Below are positions 10,881 through 23,169 of a stretch of DNA of 55,456 nt, piece by piece. The notes under the pieces are model-generated. The model was not told where the DNA came from. It saw nothing but the letters and a program-made list of their open reading frames with translations, and made no database searches. The stretch spans positions 94,655,953-94,711,408 of the forward strand of contig JBOZIK010000001.1 in NCBI GenBank assembly GCA_051453625.1, in the 5' to 3' direction. The stretch is from Welwitschia mirabilis. Its lineage: Eukaryota; Gnetophyta; Gnetopsida; Welwitschiales. Position numbers and translations under genes: made by a program. How positions within the stretch are numbered: position 1 is the first letter of the stretch; each line of letters opens with the position of its first letter.

Positions 10881-13180
10881 TTTATATAATACCCAAGTAC
10901 ATCTTTTACATAACAAGTTAACTTCTAAATGGTTAAGCCCTTATCTTATAGAAAAAGTACATTCCAATGGCTTAATTAAAATCTCCAATATAAATACTAA
11001 GAAAATGTAAAAAGTCAGTGGACAAAAGTTAAAAATTTATGAGTCATCTACTGATAAAACCTTGAATATGATAGAAGCACTTGTCTTAGAAGCCTTTCTC
11101 AAAGGAGAACCTTTCTATTACCATTATCTAGATTTCTTTTTAACTCATTCCTTGGGTAGACATCATGATATCACTTGAATATCTTTAGCTTGACTTATGT
11201 ATTATTTTATGAAGTCACTATGATTAGTAATATTTTACTTGAGCATTTTAATATGATAAGATTAGATTCACCCAATCTTAAGACATTCGTATGTCTATGA
11301 ACTTCATTCAGAAGGAAGTTGCCTTGGTTCTTTTATTCTCTTTTAATTATGTGAGTAACTAATCGTTTTTACATGTTCTTACTTATTCCTCATCTCATTA
11401 ATTTACCTTTATCCTTATGAGTAGTTGGTCATGTGGACTCTTTTCACTTAAAAAAAGGGGAAAGAAAGAAAGAAAAATAAAAAGAAAAATAAAAATCATG
11501 CTCTTTCATATCTAAGCTAAAGACATGGACATCATGATGTCCTAGCATAAGCACACTGGGGAAAATTTTCCTAAGAGAGGCCTTTGGCAATGTAATATGG
11601 TAGCTGTGGGAACTCCAGTGGGGGGGTCACTTAGCCATGTTGTATGGGTTCTTACTCCTCTGATAGTGGTTGCACTCCCTTCATCATAGTAGAATAAAAT
11701 TTTCCTTAGAGGCTAGGAAATCAGTGATGTCCATGGTGTTATCAAAGGCATTACTTGTTTTTTAGACTCTTTTTTATATATAATACTTTCACATGACCAT
11801 TTTACCTTTCTGGATTCTAGTGGTGTTTTGACATGTAAGCTAGTGAATTCATGTTTCTATAGCTTTTTACTTATTATTCATTGTTTAATAAAATTATACA
11901 TACTTGACATCATCATAATCATTGCTTATTTGAATGGTACTTTATAAATTTTTACATACTACGATGCATTTTTCATTAAGTGATTTTATGATTATTACCA
12001 AGGGAATTTTTTAAATTAGTGTAAGTAAAAAATCCTCTTTATATTCTTAGTTATCCATTTTTATTTATTTTTCTTTAGCTGTTTCATTTGGTTTTTCAAA
12101 GTCATTCCCATACTTTTTCAAAATAATATTATGGATCTAATCATTTAGTAGTTTTTTGTTGATTTCACTCATAGCTTCTATTCATAAGGGTTGTTGTTTC
12201 TCTTTTTGACAAGTGATGATGATACTCTTGAGTTTTTCATTTTTACTTTTCCTTACTTATTGAGTTCGAGCACATTTAAGGAGTTCTTCTAAGCATTGCT
12301 TCCTTTCACTTAGTGCATTCTTTGCTATTTTACACCCTTTTCCTATAAGTCTCTTTTCATCATAGTCATGTTTTTAAGGATAATTCTTCATTTTTTACCT
12401 TCTTCTTGATTTTCTACTGTTTTTCTACTGCTTGATTGCTTTCAGACTTTTTTCTGGTGTTTCTTATCTTTTCAAACAACTTATTTGATCAGTGTTATCC
12501 CACTTCTATCGTTCACATAATAGAAAGGACAACAATCATCCTTTTTACCCTATGCAATCTAGGACATCTTACTTCACCTATGGAAGGGGTAGGATACCTT
12601 TTTGAGTTTTTTCTAAGATATTGGATAAAAATTTAAATTTAAAAAGATCATGTTTCCACGATACATATTTATAATGAGTTTTTTGGATATGATTTCATGT
12701 TACTTGAATAAATTTCATGGATTTTATTTAGCAAGAGAACAGTAGCACACTCATAGAGTTTTCCTACAGCTATGTTTCAAATCATCTAAAGGAAAATAAT
12801 GTTATGATTAATCTTGTACTTTGTCCCTTGTAAAACACATTAATAAACTTGGATGCATCATTATTTGAGTTATCACTACTTGAGTTTTATGCATCAATTT
12901 CAATACCACTATTTCACATTATGCATATACATTATCATTTTCTAAGCTATTATTATTATATTTTATGACTTTTTGCATGTGTATGACATTCACTCATTCT
13001 ATTAAGATATGTTTAAGTAGGAGGCTTCTGAATACATCAGTATTTGTATCAGTTAATTAGTTTTTGATGTCTATTCCTACATGGTAAAAATTAAATTAAA
13101 ATTACATGTTTCTAGTTGCTGGTTATCTTAGTTAAATTAGCTCATAATATAGTTGATCACTTATTTTGTCAAGAACTTCC
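10881..13180. other. AT-rich region, probably interior of the LTR element ending at 14395
   Basis: No recognisable pol domain. A purine-rich tract lies at 11448-11490 and a G-rich word (AGTGGGGGGGTCAC) near 11621. The last 150 bp before 13181 resemble in layout the interior before the first LTR. It is assigned to the element only by position upstream of the polypurine tract at 13181-13197. Confidence 0.4.
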
Positions 13181-14395
13181 AAGGCTAAGTAGGGGGCTAT
13201 GTTATGATGATAATTTATAGGAAATTAATGGTGTATTTTGAGTACTTTTGCAAGACATTTATATAATTTTAGATTCAATTCTAATGATTATGAAGAACTG
13301 ATAGAATAATCACTGAAACATGTGATCTTAGAATATTTGAATGCACCTCAGGCTTATTTTAATACTTCATACTTTGAAGGAAGGATAAACCATGTAGAAG
13401 ACTAATTTCTCTTCGAGCTAGAAGATGGAAAGGCCTATCACCCCCTTTGTTGTCACCAGATAGATAAGAAGATAGCATTGTTGACATGAATGGAGTATGG
13501 GAAGTTTACTGTAGGGCCTAAAGCTGATGAACCATCTTTTGACATGAAGTGATATGCCCATTGTCGTCCTCATGATAGGTAGGATGATAATTATTTTCTA
13601 TGGACAAAAAGAATTATCTTTATAATAGGGTCACATGACCCATATGAATTGCTTATGTTTCTTCTCTAACTCCTAGGGTTGAGCTTTTAGAACTTCAATG
13701 TAAAACTATAAATACCCTTCCTTTCCTTTACTTCCATTTCCATCTTTTATATCTGATGTTCTTGTGATGGAAGATTGAAGGATAAGAGGTCCATCCAATA
13801 GCTATAAAGATAATTTTACTTTGGTGTTGAGCTAAGTATCCTCTATTGAGGTGCTACTACTTTGTTGTAAGTGGATGTAAAAGTTCATGATCAATTCAAC
13901 TACTCTTTTTTACTATTATTGTATAAATGTCCCTTATAGTTTAAGTTGATTTTTGTTTGGTGATAGCTCTATAGTTTATTTAGATCATAAGGACTACCTT
14001 TGTTAATATTAACTTTATTAGTTTAGATTTTTCATTGCATTCTATTTTATTCCATGTCCATAATTGCATTATCTATATTTCATTTGGCATTTTTTATAGT
14101 TTATGTTAGTTAAGAACAAGTAATAGAACTCTTTCTAATTGAGCTAAGTTATAAGAATTGATTCCTATGAAAGAAGGATTAGAATCCAAATAGATTCATT
14201 ACACTTGCACTTCCTCCATTGCATTTCATCACCATTCATATTACATTGTATTTATGTTATTATTTACTGTTATTTACTAAAGTAGAAAAGACTAAAATAT
14301 TTTTATGAAATCAATTCCCTAACTTTTAGCTTAGTGCCTTCAACAGATTACAACATTTGGGTTAGCTCCCATCCATACTAATATGTGTTTTCTAC
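13181..14395 (+). mobile_element. Polypurine tract and second LTR of the same family (about 1.2 kb)
   Basis: The tract AAGGCTAAGTAGGGGGC (13181-13197) precedes an LTR starting TGTTATGATG at 13200. This matches the first copy's AAGGCTAAGTGGGGGGCTA and TGTTGTGACG. A TATA box (TATAAATA) is at 13707-13714. The downstream part shares GATGTTCTTGTGA, TTGGTGTTGAG, CTACTTTGT and TCATAAGGAC-like words with the first LTR. The end is set near 14395 by alignment to ...TACTAA..GTGTT...CA of copy one. No primer site follows. The CpG words of the first copy are mostly lost here, so this copy is older or has been methylated longer. Confidence 0.65.
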
Positions 14396-16487
14396 AAGTA
14401 TTATGATTTACAAGTTTTGCCTAAGGACTTAAAGATTGTATAAATTCACACTGTAATATAAATATTATTATTTTTTAGTTTATGATCTTTATGTTATAAT
14501 GTGTTATCACATCTTTTTTAATTATTTTGAAAAATATATCTATAAAAACTTTGACTATGCAAATCAAATTCACTAAACTTAGTTTTTAGGGGAAGTATTT
14601 CACAAAATGATTCATAGTTAGATTAGTTTTGTTACTTAATTTTAACATCTAAATATCATGTATTTATTTCACATTACCTCTTGTATATTTTGATATACTA
14701 ATGTAACATTTCAAGTGTAAGGATGCCACCCAAGACTAAAGGAGAAGCTCTTACACTTATTCCAAATAAAAAAAAGGTAAAACCCTCCACTTTGTGACTA
14801 AGAGAGGTGGATGTATTTACTTATATGGATAGAAATACTATGATTAAAATTAAGAATGAATTCAATAAAAAAATAGTATTACAAGAAAGAAAAATTAAAG
14901 TCATTAATTTTTAATCATTTAAACATCTAAATATGGAGATAATCCAATATGAAAAATGAAAACCTCTTCTTGAAGCACTATTTAAAGTATGAATGAAAAG
15001 TAGTCAGGCTATTCTACGAAAATCTAAAGGTGGTATCAATAAGAAATAATGTACTAGAAACCAAAATATTATCTATAAAATTTCAAGTAATTTTGACATC
15101 ATTGAATTAGCACTTGACATACTTAGAAGAGGAGATATATGATTTAATATTTGGCACATTTGAGTATCCTTTTAGATGCATCTATGAAAATGATTTTAGT
15201 AGTAAGTATTTTTAAGGGGAGATTGCTATCATCTTTAGAGCCAAACATATTAGCTATCTTTATTAATTTTTCATTTAATTGCTGGCTACATTCATCTATT
15301 ATTAGATGGATAATAGAGGAAGTAATCCTTTATGTTTAAAATTTTTTTTCCATAAGATTCATATTTGAATATGAACAAATGCACCTATTCTCATTTTTAA
15401 ATACATAGTACACACTATTTAAAATGAAAATTGTGTTATAAGATATGGTAGATTAATCATGGATATCTATAAGTGCTTAAGAGTACCATTACCTCATAAA
15501 GGATTAACAAAACTAAGTTCATCTTCTCCATTATTTTTTTTCATGAAGGAGGTTTTGTTTCATGTCTTCTTAATAAATCATAAATTATGACATATTCAAG
15601 AGCCACTTACTCTTTTGCCACTAGATCTAGAAATGATACAGATTCTATTATGAACTTGTTATAATTCATGTTTACTAAATATTAGAATAGGATTAGGCTT
15701 ATAAATGTTTGATTCATATTATGAAAGAGAAAAGGGATAACATGAGATGAAGTGACATAGATGTTTATTCTTCTTATAATATTTTATTTTCTAAAAGATT
15801 AGGTTTGTTTTCATTTTTAGATTATCTAAAAACTTCTTTAGAATAGGAGAATAAGCTTGACAAAGAGTATGATGGCATGAAATCTTATACTTTAGTTTTA
15901 CCAAATCCAAAGGATTTCTACCAAATCCATAGAACAAGATTCATGCATAAAGAGCATTAACTCCAATTGTATACTATCTTAGGAGAAGGTTATTGTCTAG
16001 TGATACTTTATCATCATAGGTTTTTTACACAGGGGTTAAGCCTTATTGACCACGTGCTAAACAAAGTCCTCTACTTTTTAGTGATAAGTTATATTAGTTT
16101 TGCATTCAATATTTTTTTTATCTTTGTAAACTTAAAAAGTAACATCTTTAATAATTATTCTTTTGTAGTACATTACTATTTGATCTCTACCATCATCATT
16201 AATAATAAAGAGGGAGATTTCATGATTTTCACTCTTATATTTTTATAATTTTGGATAGTAAATTTTAATAAAAATGATGTTACTTTCATATTTATGTACC
16301 TTTTACTTTTATCATTCTGACTGTGTTTAGTGATAAAATGTATAGAATGCTCAATTGCAAAATGGTTATTTCATTTTCAATAGCTTTATTCATTTATTTA
16401 TTTCTTTTACTTAGTTATAAAAATGTATTTATAACTATTTCATATGAATTTTTTATCTATCATAATAATTGAGATAATGTTGCATCA
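14396..16487. other. AT-rich DNA with a degenerate, unrecognised frame at 14722-15140
   Basis: From ATG at 14722 a lysine-rich frame starts MPPKTKGEALTLIPNKKK and continues with a few stops (about 14786, 14913 and 14960) to LALDILRRGD near 15125. Its place about 330 bp after an LTR would suit a gag, but no zinc knuckle or capsid motif is visible, so the family is not named. The rest of the stretch shows nothing supportable. Confidence 0.3.
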
Positions 16488-16497
16488 NNNNNNNNNN
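16488..16497. other. Assembly gap (10 N)
   Basis: Ten N, a usual placeholder length for a join of unknown true size. Confidence 0.99.
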
Positions 16498-17310
16498 CTT
16501 AATGATGGAAATGATTTTTCTTAAGCTAGTTTTTGTCTTTAAATGCTTGTGCTAATTATAGAACATTTATGCTCTAAATTTATGCCTTTTATTTGAACAC
16601 AAAATTACAAGACAAATATGAATCTTTGGTATAGATATAAATTATTATATAAATAGTCATTCATAATGAAAATAATGCTCATTTTTTACATATGTATATA
16701 CTTTTCAATCATCATCCAGGTAAACATAATATAACATATCTAATATGTAAAATTGATAATTGTTTAAAGGTTCCATTTTATTATACATTTTTTTTCTAAT
16801 CTTTAGTAAAATTAGGATAATATAATAAAATTTTATTACAAAAGGATCGTTTTGTAAGATCAAGTTTCTTTAAGTACTATTTTCATGTTTTTATTAAGAA
16901 AAATATAATAGTTGTTTTTCTTTTATTATAAAAATATTTTCACGCATCTTAGATAATCTTATCATAGAGCACAAAGTTGATGATAAAATATATCTTTACA
17001 TTTATCATGTAACAACACTAACATCTTATGAAATAAAATAGTTCTAGCCTAGTAATAAAGAAGAATAGATCAAAACAACTATTGCACAATGATAGTAAGT
17101 GGCAAGATGTTGTTGACCACTGACAACAAGGATCCATTCTTTTTATTTATAGAGTGATTATAATTGAGAGATAAAGGAGGAAGCATTATTTCTATTTTAT
17201 CACACATCAAGAATAAGTGACAAAAGAATTTTATCATAGAGCAATGACAGAAAACAAAAAGTTAAATGTCTCAAACTATTACATGATGAGGATAGAAGAT
17301 AAAAAGATGG

Positions 17311-18146
17311 NNNNNNNNNNNNNNNNNNNNNNNNNNNNNNNNNNNNNNNNNNNNNNNNNNNNNNNNNNNNNNNNNNNNNNNNNNNNNNNNNNNNNNNNNN
17401 NNNNNNNNNNNNNNNNNNNNNNNNNNNNNNNNNNNNNNNNNNNNNNNNNNNNNNNNNNNNNNNNNNNNNNNNNNNNNNNNNNNNNNNNNNNNNNNNNNNN
17501 NNNNNNNNNNNNNNNNNNNNNNNNNNNNNNNNNNNNNNNNNNNNNNNNNNNNNNNNNNNNNNNNNNNNNNNNNNNNNNNNNNNNNNNNNNNNNNNNNNNN
17601 NNNNNNNNNNNNNNNNNNNNNNNNNNNNNNNNNNNNNNNNNNNNNNNNNNNNNNNNNNNNNNNNNNNNNNNNNNNNNNNNNNNNNNNNNNNNNNNNNNNN
17701 NNNNNNNNNNNNNNNNNNNNNNNNNNNNNNNNNNNNNNNNNNNNNNNNNNNNNNNNNNNNNNNNNNNNNNNNNNNNNNNNNNNNNNNNNNNNNNNNNNNN
17801 NNNNNNNNNNNNNNNNNNNNNNNNNNNNNNNNNNNNNNNNNNNNNNNNNNNNNNNNNNNNNNNNNNNNNNNNNNNNNNNNNNNNNNNNNNNNNNNNNNNN
17901 NNNNNNNNNNNNNNNNNNNNNNNNNNNNNNNNNNNNNNNNNNNNNNNNNNNNNNNNNNNNNNNNNNNNNNNNNNNNNNNNNNNNNNNNNNNNNNNNNNNN
18001 NNNNNNNNNNNNNNNNNNNNNNNNNNNNNNNNNNNNNNNNNNNNNNNNNNNNNNNNNNNNNNNNNNNNNNNNNNNNNNNNNNNNNNNNNNNNNNNNNNNN
18101 NNNNNNNNNNNNNNNNNNNNNNNNNNNNNNNNNNNNNNNNNNNNNN
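17311..18146. other. Assembly gap (836 N), possibly an unresolved tandem repeat
   Basis: The sequence just before the gap (about 17275-17310) and just after it (about 18150-18190) share ACATG.TGA.GATAGAAGATA, so the missing part may be a repeat array. Long frames crossing the gap are not evidence of a gene. Confidence 0.95.
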
Positions 18147-18189
18147 TGAGTATTTCCTATTATCACATGGTGATGATAGAAGATATAGA

Positions 18190-19130
18190 GGCAGACATTT
18201 CAGATAATTAGATGATGATTATAGAGTATGAAAGGATACACATTATTAATCAAAGGAGAAGGAATTAAAAAAATAAAATGTCAAATTAATCATTATTCCC
18301 ACTGCTTCCTATTAAAATTTGTCTTAAAAATAATCTTATTTTTAATTTTTCTAAATTTTCCATGTAAATTCTATTATAACTATAATCTCTTTTTAGTGCA
18401 AAAGAGGTCATTCAGATTATTGATTTCGGCTAGAAAACTTTCTATAATAATGCTTATAATTCCATTTACTCTATAATAAATCTTGATTTTAGTTTTGTTT
18501 CATCTTTGATTAGATTTCTAACATGTGATCTATTTAAATCTAACTTACCAAAATATTATTAGAATGCATTTAACCTAGGTTACTTAATTATTTTCTTTTT
18601 TTTAAATTATCACCATAGGGTTAATTAGAATAAAATATTAGTTTGTTGAGCATACAACTTTGTTTCTACTTTAATCTACTAACTTTATGTACATCTACAT
18701 TAATTTTAAATGCATTTAACTAGTTTAATAAGTGATGTGATTTCAATTCTATATTATACTCTTTCTTTTGTTCTATGACATGTAATTGATTTATGGCCTC
18801 ATTAGGGGACCAATTTTCAAGAAGTTTTATTTATGCTTTAATATGTTATTAATGGAATAAAAAAATTGACATTATAAAATTGATCTAGTTTGTCTTTGTT
18901 TTGGATGTATCTAATTCTTATAGTTAGTTATTTCTTTTTAATTTTTTTACAAGGAAATTTCAATTCAATAAAGTTTCTTTTCATTAATTACTATGTAAAT
19001 TAATTAGTTACATATAATTAACTTAACCCTAATTTCTATTATTTTAATCCATACCTAAAATCTTCCATAGAACATGATAGATAGGTCATAACTAAACTAG
19101 CTAGTTTCTCACTAGTTATTACTTTTTAGT
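18190..19130. other. AT-rich DNA, no gene seen
   Basis: No coding region or element boundary could be recognised. Confidence 0.5.
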
Positions 19131-19204
19131 ACTATTATTAAGGATCAAACCTAGGTCATCCATGTGATAGGTAAGAATACTTACCATTGTACTATATAAC
19201 AAAC
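19131..19204 (-). pseudogene. tRNA-Asp(GUC)-derived pseudogene
   Basis: Read on the minus strand, the sequence follows a eukaryotic nuclear tRNA-Asp along its whole length. It has a D-arm/box A region ATAGTACAATGGTAAGTATTC, an anticodon arm TTACCTATCACATGG where the functional gene has CCTGTCACG, then GTGACC-like ATGACCTAGG, and a T-arm/box B GGTTTGATCC in place of GGTTCGATCC. The anticodon GTC has become ATC. Most differences are C to T or G to A, and the stem pairs are broken, so it is not functional. It may be a stray tRNA copy or the head of a tRNA-derived SINE; no SINE tail or target duplication is evident. Confidence 0.8.
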
Positions 19205-20304
19205 ACAAACTATTATACTTAAAATATAATAAAAAGAAACATATTTATACTCAACAACTACTAAGAATCCAAAATAATGTATTCTTTGTAAGTAGATCCA
19301 ACATCAATCTCATGCTTACAAAGCATGGATATGTATGCCTAACTTGGTTAAAGAAATGGTAGGAGTGTTTCAAAGTAATGTTCTTATGGCTTTTTCAACT
19401 CGAATTCAACAATTTTATCAATAACAAATAATGACATAGGTGTAAAAAATAGAATTGATAAATAAGAACATTAAGAACATGGAAGAAACATTGATAAATT
19501 TAATTAAAAATAAAATATTAGATATACCTTTTCAAAGAGAGTTAAATACTACTACCAAATCCTTTGAGCATGCATGATTAATGATGATGAAAAGTAGAAA
19601 AATCTTAAAAATAAGATAGAACACTTAAGATTCTAGAGAAATAACAAACTTTTTTAAGAAAATGGATGCACCTAAGGAGAATTACTTGGAAGAAACAGCT
19701 CAATGAAATGATAAATTAGAGTTGATAAAACCAAATTCAAAAACTCTTATTATTTTTAAAACTCCAATTATGCTAATTAAGTAAATAACTAAACTATCAT
19801 TCTTAAAAGTTTGAAGAATGATCTCACTAATAATAAAAAATAAATAAGATACTTGAAAAGATAGAACTTAAAATTTTTCTAATTTAAACCCTTGATAATA
19901 GGCCATTATACTCAAAATATATGAATAACTTATGTTCAAAAAAAAATTAATTCCTGAATTAGTACAATTAAATAAAAACATTACATAAATAATAAAGAAG
20001 AAGATGCTATCTAAATATAAAAATCCAACATTACCTACCATTATATTAATCATAATTAAAAAATAGTGCCTCATGTAATACTTAATATATGTTCTAATAT
20101 CAACATCATGCCTTTATATCTGTGTGAACACTTGGATTAATAGGACTTTTGACACTAACATGACTTTATCATTAGTAGATTATTTTATAATAAATTTATT
20201 ATAAATCTATGAAAATATGCTAGTACAAATTGATTAATAACTCTAGTTTATAGATTTTGTAATTTTAAAATTTCTTTAAAAAGTTTTCTTATTATTTTAA
20301 TAAG
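19205..20304. other. AT-rich DNA, no gene seen
   Basis: Only short AT-rich frames without family resemblance. Nothing supportable. Confidence 0.5.
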
Positions 20305-20456
20305 ACCTTGATTAGCCACTATGGATGTGGTAATACATTATTAAACTAATTTAATTTAACTTATATTCATTAATTTTAAAACCTTCGTTAGTTACTATGG
20401 ATGTGATAGTACATTATAGAACTGGTTGGATTTAACTTACATTTACCGGACAAATC
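20305..20456. repeat. Tandem duplication, 76-bp unit, two copies
   Basis: Units at 20305-20380 and 20381-20456 share ACCTT.GTTAG, ACTATGGATGTG.TA.TACATTAT and ATTTAACTTA in the same order. They have diverged by substitutions, so this is an old duplication. Confidence 0.75.
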
Positions 20457-20874
20457 TAAACATTTTTAAACTAATAGATCATAAGGAAGAAAGTTAAGAT
20501 AAATAAAAATTTAATTTAGTGGATGCTTTAACTAGAAAATGTTTTACAATAAACTCACTTTAATTAGTTCTAAAAAAGTATGTAAGAACACTTGTTAAGT
20601 ATGTTGGAAAATAAAAGAGTAAGAATTACCAAAATCAAAATCTTATTTCTTCAAAAATATTATCTATCACTTATTACAAAGAAGAGATTTATTCTCTATC
20701 ACTAGATTTCTTTTAAAGGTAATCACATCATTAGTATTTTACTAGGATTTCACATCCCCCTACGCATAGGACCATGGTGTGTATACAAATATTAGCAATT
20801 ACCCCTTCAACTTGGGAGTACACTCTCTTCCAAGAGAAAATCAAAGTTCTTAGAGGAAAACCTTGGTAATGTAA

Positions 20875-21497
20875 TGTAACACCCAACTATATTGAAGTGT
20901 GTGTCATCCATTGAGGTTATATCATATTTTCATTAGAGAGAGCACTATTGATACAATCTATGTATTATGTGGGAAAACGTGATTTTGGCTTGGCTCCTTC
21001 TCCTTTTCTCCTCTGTCTTTAATTTTTTCTGGCATTTTAATTCTCCAATCAATCACTAGACTCTCAAAATCCTCTTCATCCTCCATGATGACATGGATTA
21101 CTAGAAACAATGCATCTCATCGTTGTGATCTAACTCTTTCATAGTTATTTGCATTTAATGGTAGTATCTCTTTTGCCACTCTGATTACTCCCAATGTAAG
21201 TAATAATTTCACTAAAATGATGTCCTACACTTCAGAATGTCTAGTCATTTGCATTTAGATATTAGAGATTTCTAATTAGCCTTAAGATTGGGTATGATTT
21301 TAGTCAGGTGGGCTATCATCACATAGTTCACTTGATGTGAATCTCGTGGGTAACTACGAGGTAAGTCTCTTAGTCATAACCTAGATTATTCTACTATAAT
21401 TTTTAATCTCAACATGTAAATTGATGTGTATAACATAATTTAGTTTTATAAAAAAAAATAATGCTTTTAAGTCCAACCTAAAAACTAGGTCATGCCA
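20875..21497 (+). repeat. 5' LTR of the short LTR element
   Basis: Begins TGTAACACCC and ends ...TCATGCCA. It matches the second LTR throughout, including TTTTCATTAGAGAGAGCAC, TCCTCTTCATC and CTTTT.AGTCCAACCTA. Confidence 0.85.
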
Positions 21498-21500
21498 TTT

Positions 21501-21512
21501 TGGTATCAGAGC
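21501..21512 (+). other. Primer binding site (initiator tRNA-Met)
   Basis: TGGTATCAGAGC lies three bases after the 5' LTR. This is the standard complement of the 3' end of plant initiator tRNA-Met used by copia and many Gypsy elements. Confidence 0.9.
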
Positions 21513-21668
21513 TTAGGCTTAGATCCATTACTCTACGAACTCATTAATGATCTTAATAGTGTAATTCATAGCTTAAGTTTTAGGCTTGGGTTCATTACTT
21601 AGTTAATTTATTAATGGCTATTATAGAGTATTAAATAGCTTAAGTACTTTCTAGGATCAAGACTTCTT

Positions 21669-21681
21669 AAGGGGAGGAGAA
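21669..21681 (+). other. Polypurine tract
   Basis: AAGGGGAGGAGAA immediately precedes the second LTR, as expected for plus-strand priming. Confidence 0.85.
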
Positions 21682-22301
21682 TTTAACACCCCACTATATT
21701 GAAGTGCATGCCATCCATTGGGGTGTATTCCATATTTTCATTAGAGAGAGCACTCTTAATATAATATACATATTGTATGGAAAAATGTGATTTTAGTTTG
21801 GCTCATTCTTCTTTTATCCTTTATCTTTAAGTTTTTTTTACTCTGTATTCTTCGATTAATTATTGGACTTTCAAATCCTCTTCATCTTCCATAATAGTCT
21901 GGTTTGCTAGAAGTAATGTGTCTTATCGTTGTGACCTAACTCTTCCGTAGTTTTTCTTCTTCAATAGCAATACCTCTAATATTACTCTAATTTCTCATGA
22001 CGTAAGTAAAAATTTCGCTAAAATAATGTATTGCGCTTTAAAATGTCCCATAATTTGCATTTAAATATTAGATAATTTGAATTAAACTTAAGATTGGTTA
22101 TGATTTTAGTCAAGTAGGCTATCATTACATAGTTTATTTGATGTGAATCCTGTGGGTAACTGAGAGGTAATTCTCTTAGTCATAACCTAAATTATTCCAC
22201 TGAAATGTATAATCTTCACATGTAAATTAATGTGTTGTCATATAATTTGGTTTTAAAAAATAATTCATGCTTTTGAGTCCAACCTAGACATGTGTCCTAC
22301 A
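21682..22301 (+). repeat. 3' LTR of the short LTR element
   Basis: Starts TTTAACACCC (first LTR TGTAACACCC) and ends ...GTCCTACA, aligned to the first LTR along its length. Confidence 0.85.
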
Positions 22302-23169
22302 ATAAAACCTCTTTAAAAGAGTTATCATGTAAGGAACTACTTTGTTAAAGAAGTAGTTAATTTATTGCTATACATCACAAATTAAATAGAATTATCATGT
22401 GCATGACACATTCCATTATGCTAGGTTAAATAATTTACTACACATCTTATGGTGCTAGGCCAAAATTGTACTACATATTACATAATACTCAAATCAAAAG
22501 TGACCTTGAATAGAGACTCAAAAGTTAAAGGAATCACATAATGCATAAGAAAAAATAAATTTAAATCAACTCATTGTTAATCCAATTTTGAATTGGACAT
22601 ACTGGAACTTCTCTTTACTAAGTATATTTATTTGATTATCAGTTGTTGGTTCTACAGTCATATTATTTACTAATGTAATAACTTTAAGCTGTATAAGTTC
22701 TTTAATTTTATGGATCATATTTCATGTATTATTTTATACAAAAATTTAATATTATTCTTTCATGACTTGGACCCATTGATTGCATAGAATGATATCTTTT
22801 AAATAAGTTGATTTACCATTAAAGGTTAAGTAAATTTTATCATCATCATAATGAGTTGGTCATGTTTAGCTTCAATTTTATGCTTCTCATCATGAACATC
22901 TTGGAGAGTAGATTATAACCAAATATATTGATGTTATCTCTAAGTAGTATCAGCTTTTTAAGTTAAAGAACTGAATGAATTACTATTGAAACCATGATTA
23001 AGTATGATAAGAGCATTAAATTTCTTAATTCTTATAGGTTGTAAAGTAAACATACTAATAGAATGAATTAGAGCACTATTGGTGGTGATATCTTTTCCCT
23101 TAACTATAGGACATTGAGCATCTAATAAGGTCACTAGGTTAGAGAAGAAATAAAGCTTTAAATGATTAG
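22302..23169. other. AT-rich DNA, possibly eroded copia RT/RNase H on the minus strand
   Basis: Position suggests the 3' half of the minus-strand copia copy, but I could not recognise the RT YVDD region or RNase H, so nothing is assigned. Confidence 0.35.

Larger units (their letters stand above)
20875..22301 (+). mobile_element. Short non-autonomous LTR retrotransposon (TRIM-like), 1.43 kb
   Basis: Two direct LTRs (20875-21497, 623 bp; 21682-22301, 620 bp) enclose only 184 bp. A primer binding site complementary to initiator tRNA-Met and a polypurine tract are in the correct places, so all the signals needed for reverse transcription by a helper are there but there is no coding sequence. 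The LTRs differ at roughly 15% of positions in the first 60 bases by eye, so the insertion is old. TRIM elements usually have shorter LTRs, so this may instead be an internal-deletion derivative. No clean 5-bp target duplication is seen (TGTAA before, ATAAA after). Confidence 0.85.

Noticed and set aside
14722-15140. MPPKTKG... frame named as gag
   Set aside because: No zinc knuckle or capsid motif; position after an LTR alone is not enough to name it.
17217-18166. About 300-codon frames on both strands at 17.2-18.2 kb
   Set aside because: They consist almost wholly of N from the 836-base gap.
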